Shown: positions 1 to 9,582, numbered from the stretch's first letter. The stretch: DNA of 56,823 nucleotides from Desulfobacterota bacterium AH_259_B03_O07 (GCA_027717645.1 JALLOG010000007.1:1-56823), one strand, 5' to 3'. Numbers and translations: made by a program. Notes: generated from the sequence alone by a model not told the origin.

Positions 1-235
1 CCGACGTTTTCTAACGTCGGATGTACAATCCCGCGACTGGAAAGTCGCGGCTATCTACATAAGAGATTATTAATAAAAGTAGCGGCGACCTTTAGGTCGC
101 CATAATCAAAATATAAAATCATCGCGTCCGGGAGACGCTCCTACGAAAGTGCCCGTTCCCCCGAACGGGCAACCAAATGAACATTAGGAAAAAACTGGAT
201 TTATCTTTGGTGCGTTTGGGGGACGCACCCTACAT
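1..235. repeat. Cluster of REP-like short hairpins
   Basis: The 328 bases before folD's stop hold no gene but at least six short perfect palindromes. They are 1-20 (8-bp arms, loop TTCT), 31-50 (8-bp arms, loop GGAA), 84-101 (7-bp arms, loop TTTA), 124-138 (5-bp arms), 151-170 (8-bp arms, loop CCCC) and 210-228 (6-bp arms). Arm sequences differ completely between hairpins while size and loop length stay similar. They look like repetitive extragenic palindromes. None has the T-run expected of a normal intrinsic terminator. Confidence 0.75.
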
Positions 236-328
236 AATTCCTGCCAAACTAACCCCACCAGCAAGCCTGCCCTGAGTTTAGTCGAAGGGACGGGTGGTCT
301 AATATCTTCATTTGAATGACACTAAGAA

Positions 329-1186
329 TTATGATTTGGTTGCTCTCATCTTTGCTGACTCTAGGGTATTCCAAAGGAGCATCGAAATTGTCATAGGACC
401 TACACCGCCAGGCACAGGCGTAATATAGGAGGCTTTTTCCTTTACATTTTCAAAATCTACATCTCCAATAAGTTTCCCTTCGGAGTTACGATTGATGCCG
501 ACATCTATTACGACAACACCCTCTTTTACCATATCTGCAGTTACAAATTTAGGTCGTCCTATAGCCGCAACTAAAATATCTGCTCTACGTGTAACTTCGT
601 CTAGGGGTTTAGTCCTCGAGTGGCAAATCGTAACCGTTGCATGACGATGGAGAAGAAGTATCGCCGTGGGCTTGCCAACGATGTTACTTCTTCCCACGAC
701 AACGGCTTCTTTTCCCTTTATTTCAATGTTGTAAAAATCTAGCATCTTGATTATGCCATTTGGCGTACAGGAGACAAATCGAGGATTTCCCTCGATGAGA
801 AGCCCTACGTTTTCAGGGTGGAAACCATCAACATCCTTGAGAGGAGAAACTGATCTCAGTATTTTTGTACTATCTATTTGGTCGGGAAGTGGGAGCTGAA
901 CCAGAATACTGTGAATTTTTTCATTCCGGTTCAGTTTGTCGATTAGCGATAATAACTCGTTTTCGGGAGTTTCGGTTGGAAGTTTATATTCTTCAGAATA
1001 AATGCCCACTTTTTCACAGGCCTTTCTCTTATTTCTCACGTAGATTTCAGATGCTGGATTTTCCCCCACGAGTACGGCCGCAAGTCCCGGAGTAATCCCG
1101 GTTTCTTTCTTTAGCTTATCCACTTCGGTAGTAACTTCTCCTCGTATGTGCTGTGATACTTCCTTTCCATCAATGAGGTCTCCCAT
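329..1186 (-). CDS. folD: Bifunctional methylenetetrahydrofolate dehydrogenase/cyclohydrolase FolD
   Basis: Cytosolic one-carbon enzyme that oxidises 5,10-methylene-THF to methenyl-THF with NADP and hydrolyses it to 10-formyl-THF, feeding purine and formyl-Met-tRNA synthesis. At 285 residues it has the usual FolD length. Visible signatures are YVRNKRKACEKVG with the catalytic lysine near residue 55, the QLPLP segment near 97-101, the Rossmann motif VVGRSNIVGKPTA near 163-175, and the C-terminal TPVPGGVGPMT signature. It is a single gene with more than 300 bases of hairpin-rich DNA on each side, so it is probably transcribed alone. Confidence 0.95.
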   Translation of the reverse strand: MGDLIDGKEVSQHIRGEVTTEVDKLKKETGITPGLAAVLVGENPASEIYVRNKRKACEKVGIYSEEYKLPTETPENELLSLIDKLNRNEKIHSILVQLPLPDQIDSTKILRSVSPLKDVDGFHPENVGLLIEGNPRFVSCTPNGIIKMLDFYNIEIKGKEAVVVGRSNIVGKPTAILLLHRHATVTICHSRTKPLDEVTRRADILVAAIGRPKFVTADMVKEGVVVIDVGINRNSEGKLIGDVDFENVKEKASYITPVPGGVGPMTISMLLWNTLESAKMRATKS

Positions 1187-1364
1187 TGGAATTACTGGCC
1201 TCCTATAAAATATTTATTAGTCATGAATAAACCAGAATATGAATACATATAAAAGCCATTGTTTTCAAATCTTAAACTCCTCGATTCAAAATAGATAAAT
1301 AATGATTAGTTAGCCACTAATTAACACGAAAGTACATGAAAGAACAAAGTGTTTTATCTTTATA

Positions 1365-1419
1365 GTAGGAGCGCCATTTTCCCTGGTGCGATAAAGTCGC
1401 GGCTGGAAGCCGCTCCTAC
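1365..1419. repeat. REP-like inverted repeat
   Basis: In the 338-base gap between folD and thiD, the sequence starts GTAGGAGCGCC and ends GGAAGCCGCTCCTAC, giving a stem of about 10 bp with an internal smaller hairpin. The GTAGGAGCG...CGCTCCTAC form recurs near 38590 and 48904. It is an extragenic palindrome with no gene. I see nothing else in this gap. Confidence 0.7.
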
Positions 1420-1524
1420 TTTCGTTTTCTCTCCCCTTTGCAGTAATCCATGGCTTTAAGATAGTTATAGAAATTTCTGTCATCTGTGTTCATTCGTGTA
1501 AATTTGTGGCGAGAATAGTTCTTT

Positions 1525-2325
1525 TTATTTAAATTTCCAAAAATGATTGAGCGGACCGTGACCCTTACCCAAATTAAAGGAGTTTTTTATGGCTTGGGTT
1601 ACATACTCCTTTGCATCTTCTACAGCGTCTAATACATCAAATCCTTTTGCTAATCCCGCGCAAATTGCCGCAGAATATGTGCATCCTGTCCCATGAGTGT
1701 TTTTTGTTTCTAGCATTGGAGCCTTATATTCATGAAATTCAGTACCATTGTATAATATATCTATAGCATCTTGAGACCAATCCAAATGACCACCCTTAAT
1801 GAGTACATTTCTTGGACCAAGCGCCTTAATCTTTATTGCTGACTCCTTCATTTCATCTAACGAAGAGGCTTTAATGCCAGAGATAACCTCAGCCTCTGGA
1901 AGATTGGGTGTTACTACATACGCAAGTGGAAGCAACTCATTTATCAAGGCCTTTTCAGCATCACTTTTTAAAAGTGAATCTCCGCTTTTTGCGATCATTA
2001 CAGGGTCTATGACCAGTTTTTCGACTCCGTATTGTTTAATTTTTTTTGCTACCGATGAAATTATATCTTTATTTGAAAGCATGCCAGTTTTCACAGCGTC
2101 TAATCCGATATCACCAATCACCGCATCAATCTGGAGTTCAACAAAATCAGGGGATAAATCGCTTATACCTAAAACGGACTGGGTGTTTTGAGCGGTGATA
2201 GATGTGAGAACAGACATTCCGTATACATTAAACGCCGTGAATGTTTTTAGATCGGCTTGGATTCCTGCTCCACCACCGGAATCTGACCCTGCTATCGTCA
2301 ATGCTCTTGGAATTCTATGGCTCAC
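1525..2325 (-). CDS. thiD: Hydroxymethylpyrimidine/phosphomethylpyrimidine kinase ThiD
   Basis: Ribokinase-fold kinase that phosphorylates HMP and HMP-P for thiamine diphosphate synthesis in the cytosol. Its 266 residues match single-domain ThiD; there is no ThiE or tenA fusion. The N-terminal IAGSDSGGGAGIQADLKTF motif (about residues 11-29), the SVLTSITAQNT segment, the VIDPVMIAKSG loop and the C-terminal anion-hole motif NTHGTGCTYSAAI (catalytic Asp replaced by Cys, as is normal in ThiD) are all visible. No other thiamine gene is adjacent, and no TPP riboswitch is recognisable in the 155 bases upstream, which are shared with a divergent methyltransferase. Confidence 0.93.
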   Translation of the reverse strand: MSHRIPRALTIAGSDSGGGAGIQADLKTFTAFNVYGMSVLTSITAQNTQSVLGISDLSPDFVELQIDAVIGDIGLDAVKTGMLSNKDIISSVAKKIKQYGVEKLVIDPVMIAKSGDSLLKSDAEKALINELLPLAYVVTPNLPEAEVISGIKASSLDEMKESAIKIKALGPRNVLIKGGHLDWSQDAIDILYNGTEFHEYKAPMLETKNTHGTGCTYSAAICAGLAKGFDVLDAVEDAKEYVTQAIKNSFNLGKGHGPLNHFWKFK

Positions 2326-2480
2326 GGACGATTATATTACAGGTATTTTGGAATGCTTACAAAAAAAGTTGATTTTTCTAAATTACAAGCTTTTCTCTAA
2401 TAATTACTAGACTTGGAAAGAATTTTATTCTTTGCGTCGAGATCTTGACTAGAAACTGAAAAGATGTTTACCTCCTTTGC

Positions 2481-3068
2481 ATGAGATCATTCAAGCCCTA
2501 TGTCGAATTTCGCTTAACGGAAACAAAAATCACTCTTAAAAACAAAAAAGGCTACGAAATCTTTATAGAGATATCTCCGGGCAGTTCTTTTGGTTCTGAG
2601 CATACTACGACAAGACTCTGTTTGAGGGCGATTGAAGAAATATTTAAAACTAGGAGTGTAAAAACAGCCCTGGATTTTGGATGTGGAAGTGGTGTACTTG
2701 GAATATGTGCTGCAGCACTAGGAGCTGAAAGTGTCTTGGCCGTAGACATCGACCCAATGGCAGTAAAAGAGGCTGGGGTTAATTTCGAGAGGAACAAATT
2801 AAACTCTAAAGGTCATGTACAATATGGTTCTTTAGAGGACGTTCAAGGAAAATTTGATCTTGTCATAGCCAATATTGTGACAGATGAATTGCTCGGTATG
2901 GTGGCCGAGATCGAATCGCTGTTAGAGAAGAACGGGATTCTTTTGGTTTCTGGAATTTATGAGACAAAAAAGGAAAAGGCAATTACCGGGTTTAGCAATG
3001 CCAGTTTTAGGTTCACCAAGGAGTATATTGAAAGTGGATGGACGGCACTATGGTTCGACTGGGCGTAA
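2481..3068 (+). CDS. PrmA-like SAM-dependent methyltransferase (short form)
   Basis: Class I methyltransferase closest to ribosomal protein L11 methyltransferase. It carries the PrmA-type ISPGSSFGSEHTTTRLCL segment (residues about 32-49), SAM motif I LDFGCGSGVLGI, the acidic motif II AVDIDP, and VIANIVTDELL where PrmA has its ANI motif. At 195 residues it lacks the N-terminal L11-recognition domain of the roughly 290-residue enzymes, so the substrate may be L11 or another protein. It starts at an ATG 155 bases from the divergent thiD. The PrmA family is fairly sure, the exact target is not. Confidence 0.75.
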   Translation: MRSFKPYVEFRLTETKITLKNKKGYEIFIEISPGSSFGSEHTTTRLCLRAIEEIFKTRSVKTALDFGCGSGVLGICAAALGAESVLAVDIDPMAVKEAGVNFERNKLNSKGHVQYGSLEDVQGKFDLVIANIVTDELLGMVAEIESLLEKNGILLVSGIYETKKEKAITGFSNASFRFTKEYIESGWTALWFDWA

Positions 3069-3146
3069 ATAATACTTCACAAATTAATTTAATTTTATAA
3101 ACTTTTTTATTGTAATTATTGATTTTTTTTGATAATATAGTCGCAG

Positions 3147-4010
3147 ATGAAAAACATTTTCAAATTTCTATTGGTAATTTTTTTGTCACTACTGTTTTCG
3201 AATTCTATTTCAGAAAGTTTTGAACAGGAAGGTTATTATCAAAATTATGATAATAGACCAGCTTCTTCTCTTGCATACAGGAATCCAAGTACAAACAGTT
3301 TCTCTAACAACATTTTTAAATTACAGCTACTGGGAACGATTGGGTCTGGAGGTGCCAATTCAAAGGCAATAATCAAAAATACTGAAACTGGAAAACTTAA
3401 GACTTACTCTGAGGGTGAGGTCATTGATCTGGTTATGAATGAGCGTATCAAGATCAAAAAGGTTTTTAATTGCATCGTTAATTTAGAGATAAGAGGTGTT
3501 TATGATACCATAGAATGTGATAATTCAAATGTATCAAAAACTTTTAGAATGCCATCCCCTCTTGCTAGATTTAAGATTATAGAAAGGCAAATTAAGGATA
3601 AAATTAAACTAAAAAAGTTCAGAGCGAAATATGAAAAGGAAATTCTAAAAGCATGCCAGAAATATCGAGTAGATCCTTATCTTGTAAAAGCTGTCATAAA
3701 GGTTGAATCGAATTTTAATCCAGAAGCGGTTTCACCGAAGAAAGCAATGGGAATTATGCAGCTCATACCAGCGACTGCTAAGGATTATGGGGTAAAGGAT
3801 CCATTTGATCCTAAAGATAACATAGATGCTGGAGTAAGGCTTATTCGTGACCTATTAGACTATTTTAAAGGCAATTTAGAGCTTGCTCTTTCCGCCTATA
3901 ATGCTGGAAGAGATGCCGTAATTAAATACGGATATAAAATTCCTCCGTATCCCGAAACTGAGGCTTATGTTGAGAAAGTCTTAGCTTACTACGATAATAT
4001 AAAACCATAA
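3147..4010 (+). CDS. Secreted lytic transglycosylase with N-terminal GspC-like domain
   Basis: Periplasmic muramidase that cleaves the MurNAc-GlcNAc bond. Residues 1-22 form a signal peptide (lysines then a hydrophobic run). Residues about 52-120 resemble the homology region of type II secretion GspC, with LQLLGTIGSGGANSKAII, then a conserved YSEGEVI turn. Residues about 165-285 are an SLT domain: KAVIKVESNFNPEAVS with the catalytic Glu, AMGIMQLIPATA, and LALSAYNAG. A GspC-type sensor on an SLT enzyme is unusual and may tether or localise it. It lies 78 bases after the prmA-like gene on the same strand. Confidence 0.85.
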   Translation: MKNIFKFLLVIFLSLLFSNSISESFEQEGYYQNYDNRPASSLAYRNPSTNSFSNNIFKLQLLGTIGSGGANSKAIIKNTETGKLKTYSEGEVIDLVMNERIKIKKVFNCIVNLEIRGVYDTIECDNSNVSKTFRMPSPLARFKIIERQIKDKIKLKKFRAKYEKEILKACQKYRVDPYLVKAVIKVESNFNPEAVSPKKAMGIMQLIPATAKDYGVKDPFDPKDNIDAGVRLIRDLLDYFKGNLELALSAYNAGRDAVIKYGYKIPPYPETEAYVEKVLAYYDNIKP

Positions 4011-4036
4011 ATATATATAAACTTTAACTTATAAAT

Positions 4037-4195
4037 TACCTGTAGCTTGCTACAGGGATTCCACTGTCATTGCAATGGCGGGTCACACGAGTGTCATCGC
4101 GAACTTATCGTGATGTAAGAGTAGCTTCTAGCTGCGAATATATTTCGCACCATGCCTGTCCTGAACTGGTTTCAGGAATGGTGGTCCTACTTTTA
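4037..4195. repeat. Dispersed repeat, family 2 copy
   Basis: It begins with the hairpin CTGTAGCTTGCTACAG (6-bp arms, loop CTTG) and continues through a block matching 12438-12566 closely (TTGCAATGGCGGGTC, GTGTCATCGCGAAC, CTTCTAGCTGCGAATATATT). It is noncoding. The 915-base gap 4011-4925 consists of this repeat, two copies of the larger family described next, and AT-rich linker. Confidence 0.7.
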
Positions 4196-4275
4196 TTCTA
4201 TGATTGTATAAGAGGGCTTTAGTCCTGCACATAAGTTCCGAATCGAGTTCGGAATGACTGATCTTCTGTCATCGC

Positions 4276-4550
4276 TGTAGATGTTACGTAATTGGTTGAC
4301 AGAATTTGCAAATTTTAAATTATTTTACTTTGTCTTGATACATACTTCGATAAACTCAGCATGAAACGAGTAACAAAAATCAAGGGCTGTCAAAAAATTA
4401 GGATTTATTAAATCAATTCCTACAGCTAAAAATATTTAATTCAGCCCCAACCCTAAATCTTTTTTTAACGCTTTCGGAATTGATTTTGGCAATTTTTTGA
4501 ATGCCCGTTTAAAATCGAGAAGACCGTCCCCGAAATATCAAACATTTACA
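4276..4550. repeat. MITE-like dispersed repeat with TGTAGATGTTA-type termini
   Basis: It starts TGTAGATGTTACG and ends AACATTTACA, an imperfect terminal inverted repeat. The interior has CTTTGTCTTGATAC and then a long hairpin whose arms are CAAAAAATT/AATTTTTTG and AAATCAATTCC/GGAATTGATTT. The same blocks recur at 12581, 31595, 33348 and (inverted) 53210. It has no reading frame, so it would be non-autonomous. Confidence 0.75.
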
Positions 4551-4618
4551 ATAGCGAACGATTGTGAAGCGATCTCATGGAAATTGCTTCGTCCCATTGT
4601 TGCTTGCAATGACTTACT

Positions 4619-4797
4619 TTTCTTTGTCTTGATACAAAGAAACAAAAATCAAGGCTGCCCAAAAATTTAGCGAAAATCCTCCTTAATCCTCCTTTACAAA
4701 AGGAGGAGATTAAACGAGTCCCTCTTTTTAAAGAGTGATTTAGGGAGATTTTTACGTCTTCGTTTATAATTTTCTTACCGCAATTTTTGGAATGCCA
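4619..4797. repeat. Diverged copy of the CTTGAT-core dispersed repeat
   Basis: It shares TTTCTTTGTCTTGATACAAAG and CAAAAATCAAGG with the larger family, then diverges (a AATCCTCCTTTACAAAAGGAGGA palindromic stretch lies inside). It ends with GCAATTTTTGGAATGCC, matching the copy near 49014. Termini are not clear. Confidence 0.55.
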
Positions 4798-4925
4798 ATT
4801 AAACCCCTTTCATTTGGAAAAGTTTTTGTTAAATATTGCTGTTTCGATTTCAATTGCATTGAGTTTTCCCCAATATCTAAAATTCACTTTTTAATTCATA
4901 GAAATACAAATATAATATCAATCGT

Positions 4926-7900
4926 ATGTCCTCTAAATGGTTAAGGATTCGAAAGTATTTTTTGTTATCAATTGCAATTATTTTTATTTTATCTGCACTT
5001 TCCCTTTTATTGCTTTCAACAGTTTATATTCCACGAAAGATCAATGGTTATATAGAAAATATTTCTGATGAGAAAGGGTATGAAATTAAAATTGATGATC
5101 TGAATTTCGGTTTTATCTCAGGACTTAAAATTAATGAAATAATGTTTTATGTCGAACAAGGTTCAAAGAAACCTATAATTAAGGTACAGCGATTGATTAT
5201 TAAACCAGACATTTTCTCTTCTCTCTTTAACCGAAGATTAATAGTAAAGGAATTAATTATTGATAAGCCAAGAGTATCCTTAACTGAAAATGGATTTAAT
5301 GAGATTAAGAAGCTTAAAGACCAGACAAAAGAGGAAGATAGGCAGGAGAAAGAAGATGATAAATCCCTTGTTGAAATTAGTCTTATCGAAGTAAATGAAG
5401 CTCAAATTGAGGTAGCAGTTGGAAAATCGATAAATATAGACAAATTACTGTTAAAAATAGATGATTCGTATCTCCACGATCGGTTGGTTTTAAATCTTGG
5501 TGGTTCAATAGCTCTTTACAATAACGATGCAGATTTCCATGGGATCATAAAATCATCTTCAGATGTTACAAGTGGTGAGTTATTCATCAATTTAGATGAG
5601 TTAAAAATAGATGATTCGCCAAAGGCATTTCATGTTCCTAAAAAGCTATCAGTAGATTCAGAAATAAAATTCGAATTTGGTAAGGAGATTGATTTACGGG
5701 GAGTTGTTGATGTAATTTCTCACAAAAAAGATGCAAGCAGCTCTTCAGAAATATTTGCCAAACTCGATTATCGTCTATTGTATGACAAACTATCAGGCAG
5801 CTTGTCAATTGATTCACTGAATCTAAACATAGGAAAACTACTGAGTTCATCTTTTGGTGGAAGTATTGAGAAGTTAGCAACCGATGGAGTTTTAAATATT
5901 AGGGGCAGTGCCAGGGTTACAGATCTTAGGAGAATAACTACTTTGTTTCCTGGCATATCGAATTATCAGTGGTCAGGAAATATTGAAGCAAATGATATCG
6001 AGCTTAACGGATCATGGAAGAGTAACAATATATCTTTAGACGGAACATTAAATCTAAGCGGAGTGAATGTGAAATCTGAAGATAATAGCTTCCAAATTGT
6101 CGAACTAAAAAGTGACTTGAACTTTAAAAGTTTTTTTTCAGGGAATAGATTTGGAGGTTTCTCAGTTGAAGGGGATTTTGGTTCAAATAAGTTACTAACT
6201 CGGTCTGGAGAAATAGAAAACATAAATGGAAACTTGGAGTTTATCACCGATAATGCATTGAAACGAGGTTCTCTTCTATTTTCTTTAGTGGACTTAAGAT
6301 TAAAATTTGGTCATAAAGATAGTCTCATTATATCTAACGTAAACACTACAAATCCTTTTAAGATCCAATTTTCGTCAGTGGCTAAAGACTTGGATGACGA
6401 CGATAAAAGGAAATCACACAAGAGTGAAATCATATTTGAAAATAAGGGATTGGTTTATAAGAACCTTTCATTTAAGGGTTTTGTAGTAGAAAGGGGGGAG
6501 ATAAGCGACCTGGTGATTGAAACAGTCGGGGATAGTAAATGGCAATTAAAATTAATTGGCACAGGATCAAATATTCATGATACAAATGGAAAGATAGAAC
6601 TTGAAAAATTTGAATTAGAAATGTATCCAGATATTAGTGGCCAGTCGGTGTTTCGGGGTAGCTTAAAAATAACAGATGGAAATTACAATACAGTAAAAGT
6701 TCCTTCGATTTTTAGCAGATATAGAATTCTCGACGACTCGATTAAACTCTCAGACATTGAAATGACATTGGAACAAGTTGGGGAATTAAACATAAAAACT
6801 CTTGAAATAATAAATGGTGGGGAAGGAGACAGATTTTCTAACAAGGTTGGGTTTTCAGGGGGAAACTTCAAAGCCAATCATAATGGAGTTGAACTTAAGG
6901 GTATAAGGGGTGATTTTATCCACTATAATGGTTCTAATAAACATTCAAGTTGGGATGGAAAGTTGTTTGTTGATGAGGTAAACACCAAATCCCAATCTAT
7001 TAACGATATCTCACTTCGCATAAATTCATCGTCTGATGGAATCAGATTTAATAAATTAAAATGCAGAGTTTTCGGCGGAGAATTAACTGGTCATTTATCG
7101 ATAAATACCGGTAAATCTCCTCCTATTATTTCTTCATCCTTTATAATGACTGAAGCAAGCTTCCCCTCGGATAATGTTACCATTCAGTTGGGCAAAATGG
7201 GGTTTGATTTTAAAGGCAATCTTGAAGGTGGTTCTGTGCCTAAAGGAACTGGTGAAATAAAAATTGATAAGATTAAGATAGAAAAGGAAGGAAAAGTTTC
7301 CAAATTAAATGGTAAAGTGGAAGTACAAGCAAATGATGAAACTTTGGTGATCAAAGATGGGTTTATAAATAATGAAAAAGGAGATGAAATTAAATTTACA
7401 GGTCAATTAGAAAATTATTTAAAAAAGAATAGGAGGCTTTTGATTAATTTTCACAATGTATCATTGGCCGTGACTAAAAGAATTCTATCGCCATTACTAC
7501 CAGAAACTCTTAGAATGATAAATTTTGATGGGGAAATACGTTTGGATTTAGAAGTCGATAATTTCATTACAGATGATTCTTCATGGAGAGGAGCGGTATC
7601 ATTTGTTAATAGTTCTTTTTCTGGTCTTCTTTCAGATACTCCTATTTCGGTAACAGGATTAAATGGAATTATTAAATTAAAACAAAACATCAAATCAGAA
7701 AATCCCTTGGCTTCCTTAATGGGAGAGCATTTAAAACTGGATAAGAAATTATTTAAGCGCTTTCACGCAGCTCTGGAAAGTGACGACTTAGAAAATGGTG
7801 TGAATTTTATAAATATAGATGAAATAAGTTATGGATTTTTAAGACTTAATGATATAGAGTGCGATTTTGTAGTGAGCGACGAAGAGCTCAATCTTAAAAG

Positions 7901-8444
7901 ATGTGGAACTAAGCTATATGGTGGAAGTTTTTTTGTTACCGGCATATATGAATTCGGCGAAAGTGCGGGTCAATTCAATTTTTCATCTCTTTTTAAAGAT
8001 ATAAGTCTTAAGGAAATATCAAATAGCGTTCCTTCGATACAGGATTATATTACTGGCAGAATTAACGGACTAGTATGGGTTAACGGCAAAAGCAAGGAAT
8101 TAGATACGATAGATGGACTCTTTAAGTTCTGGTCTTTTAAATCGAAAAAAGAACCGAGAAGGATCGGGAAGGCATTTTTGGAAAAATTAGGGGCTAAGAG
8201 TAGGTTTTTTCTTGGATCAACAAGAAATTATGATAAAGGAAAAATTTCAGGTTATATTAAGGACGGTGTTATCTCTTTTACTGAGTTTGAAATTTCAAAT
8301 AGATTTTTAGGTTATAAGAATTTGTCTATTAAAGTTGATCAGAGAAGGAATACAATCTCAATAGCGCATTTGCTTTCTGTTATAAGAGGAGTTTCCAAAA
8401 GAGCAAGTGAGGGTAGTCTTCAGATAGACTTTGGAAATAATTAA
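4926..8444 (+). CDS. AsmA-like inter-membrane protein (YdbH/DUF748-like)
   Basis: A 1172-residue protein with one N-terminal membrane anchor (about residues 11-33), then a very long beta-rich periplasmic region of repeated short strands, typical of AsmA/TamB/YhdP/YdbH bridge proteins that carry phospholipid between inner and outer membranes. N-terminal AsmA character is visible (IDDLNFGFISGLKINEI, VKELIIDKPRVSLTENG). The C-terminal part (about 1040-1170) with FKDISLKEISN and GRINGLVWVNG fits an AsmA_2-type end. A YdbL/YnbE-like lipoprotein follows after 18 bases, the partner set known for E. coli YdbH, so YdbH-type function is likely. It is longer than YdbH (about 880). Confidence 0.8.
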   Translation: MSSKWLRIRKYFLLSIAIIFILSALSLLLLSTVYIPRKINGYIENISDEKGYEIKIDDLNFGFISGLKINEIMFYVEQGSKKPIIKVQRLIIKPDIFSSLFNRRLIVKELIIDKPRVSLTENGFNEIKKLKDQTKEEDRQEKEDDKSLVEISLIEVNEAQIEVAVGKSINIDKLLLKIDDSYLHDRLVLNLGGSIALYNNDADFHGIIKSSSDVTSGELFINLDELKIDDSPKAFHVPKKLSVDSEIKFEFGKEIDLRGVVDVISHKKDASSSSEIFAKLDYRLLYDKLSGSLSIDSLNLNIGKLLSSSFGGSIEKLATDGVLNIRGSARVTDLRRITTLFPGISNYQWSGNIEANDIELNGSWKSNNISLDGTLNLSGVNVKSEDNSFQIVELKSDLNFKSFFSGNRFGGFSVEGDFGSNKLLTRSGEIENINGNLEFITDNALKRGSLLFSLVDLRLKFGHKDSLIISNVNTTNPFKIQFSSVAKDLDDDDKRKSHKSEIIFENKGLVYKNLSFKGFVVERGEISDLVIETVGDSKWQLKLIGTGSNIHDTNGKIELEKFELEMYPDISGQSVFRGSLKITDGNYNTVKVPSIFSRYRILDDSIKLSDIEMTLEQVGELNIKTLEIINGGEGDRFSNKVGFSGGNFKANHNGVELKGIRGDFIHYNGSNKHSSWDGKLFVDEVNTKSQSINDISLRINSSSDGIRFNKLKCRVFGGELTGHLSINTGKSPPIISSSFIMTEASFPSDNVTIQLGKMGFDFKGNLEGGSVPKGTGEIKIDKIKIEKEGKVSKLNGKVEVQANDETLVIKDGFINNEKGDEIKFTGQLENYLKKNRRLLINFHNVSLAVTKRILSPLLPETLRMINFDGEIRLDLEVDNFITDDSSWRGAVSFVNSSFSGLLSDTPISVTGLNGIIKLKQNIKSENPLASLMGEHLKLDKKLFKRFHAALESDDLENGVNFINIDEISYGFLRLNDIECDFVVSDEELNLKRCGTKLYGGSFFVTGIYEFGESAGQFNFSSLFKDISLKEISNSVPSIQDYITGRINGLVWVNGKSKELDTIDGLFKFWSFKSKKEPRRIGKAFLEKLGAKSRFFLGSTRNYDKGKISGYIKDGVISFTEFEISNRFLGYKNLSIKVDQRRNTISIAHLLSVIRGVSKRASEGSLQIDFGNN

Positions 8445-8462
8445 AATTGAGGTGAAAATAAG

Positions 8463-9170
8463 GTGATGACAACTAAGAATCTTTTTCTATTAACGATTTT
8501 AACATTTTTTATATGTATCTCATCCTGCGCAACTATTACTGTTAACGTTTATTTCCCCGCAGAAGAAGTGCGGGAAGCTTACATTAGCTTGGAACAAGAG
8601 CTTCTCCAACCTGAAGATGAGGAGGGGACTGGAACGGATGAAGTTCCTGGGACAACTGAGTCCGTAGTGGAACCACAAAGTCTGAAAACCTATCCCAAAG
8701 AGCCTTTACTCAAATATAGGAGGTTCATAACACTTTGGAGAGGAATTTCACTTGATTTATCAAACTTTGCGTGGGCTCAAGACAACATTGCTAGGGAGAT
8801 AACGAATGAGATTAAGAAAATGCCGGAGGTTGTACAGGCTTTTCAGAGCAGAGGAAAACGTTTAGGTGAGATTAACAAATTGCTCTCAGAACGTAAAGTC
8901 GGAGAGGGTGATAGGGGTTTACTTGTAAAGCTTGGTAGCCTTTCACCACAGGAAACGAAAGAATTCAATGCTGAAAATAATGACAGAAAGATAATCGTAG
9001 ATGGTATGGCGAAAGCCATTGTTGGGATAAATGGTTTAGAACCAACAGGCGAAAATATTAACCGTGTAGCCCCAGAGGCTGCAAAACAGTTTGCAGCGGT
9101 AAGAAGAAGCGAGGCTAAGAGTGGATGGCAGATTCAATTACCCGATGGAAAGTGGGGAACGAAAAAATAG
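8463..9170 (+). CDS. YdbL-family (DUF1318) lipoprotein with YnbE-like N-terminus
   Basis: A 235-residue lipoprotein. The signal peptide ends in the lipobox ISSC (Cys about residue 22), followed by ATITVNVYFPAEEV, which recalls the strand of YnbE that docks onto YdbH. The C-terminal 110 residues (VVQAFQSRGKRLGEIN, then GLLVKLGSL and IVDGMAKAIVGING) match YdbL/DUF1318. In E. coli YnbE and YdbL are separate; here both seem joined, with a low-complexity acidic linker (EDEEGTGTDE). GAGGTG at 8449 sits 8 bases before a GTG and 11 before an ATG (8466), so either could start it. Likely an operon with the AsmA-like gene. Confidence 0.8.
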   Translation: MMTTKNLFLLTILTFFICISSCATITVNVYFPAEEVREAYISLEQELLQPEDEEGTGTDEVPGTTESVVEPQSLKTYPKEPLLKYRRFITLWRGISLDLSNFAWAQDNIAREITNEIKKMPEVVQAFQSRGKRLGEINKLLSERKVGEGDRGLLVKLGSLSPQETKEFNAENNDRKIIVDGMAKAIVGINGLEPTGENINRVAPEAAKQFAAVRRSEAKSGWQIQLPDGKWGTKK

Positions 9171-9303
9171 TTTAGTCTAGAGTAATTAAGTTTCCCAAGT
9201 GGTTTTTGAGTTAATTATCGGACAAGGGGGAGATTTGAAGAAAGAAGGGAATAGTACCTATTTTAAAGCAGAAATTGAATTTTAAATAGTGTCGGTATAG
9301 AAA

Positions 9304-9582
9304 CTAGTTTATTTTTTTCTTCAATTTCCTTTTTAATGTTTGTTGAAATCCCTTCTTCTTAAGTGGTATAGTATCAAAGAAGGATTGTACCGCCTGGATC
9401 GTTTTCTTGTAGGTTCTTAAAAATGCAATGCAATCTGGGCAGAAACTCAGATGCTCCTCAAAAGCTCTTTTCGTCATGGAATTCATTTCACCTGTCAAAT
9501 AGTCCATGATTAGTGAGGTAGCTTGTTTGCATGTCTCAACTTTTTTAGACCTTGATCTCTTTGATGTCATCTTCTTAACCAA
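9304..9582 (-). CDS. Zinc-finger anti-sigma factor
   Basis: A small cytosolic protein of 92 residues with a ZAS-type zinc site: Cys near residue 18, then EEHLSFCPDCIAF, giving His-x3-Cys-x2-Cys. No transmembrane segment is present, so it is a soluble anti-sigma of the redox- or metal-responsive kind. It starts at a TTG 9 bases after a strong AGGAGG, 14 bases downstream of the ECF sigma gene on the same strand. By family rule it should bind and hold that sigma factor. The basic C-terminus (KLKKKIN) is unusual but small. Confidence 0.8.
   Translation of the reverse strand: MVKKMTSKRSRSKKVETCKQATSLIMDYLTGEMNSMTKRAFEEHLSFCPDCIAFLRTYKKTIQAVQSFFDTIPLKKKGFQQTLKRKLKKKIN

Noticed and set aside
2326-2480. 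TPP riboswitch upstream of thiD
   Set aside because: No CTGAGA or ACCTGA-type THI-box sequence in the 155-base divergent gap.
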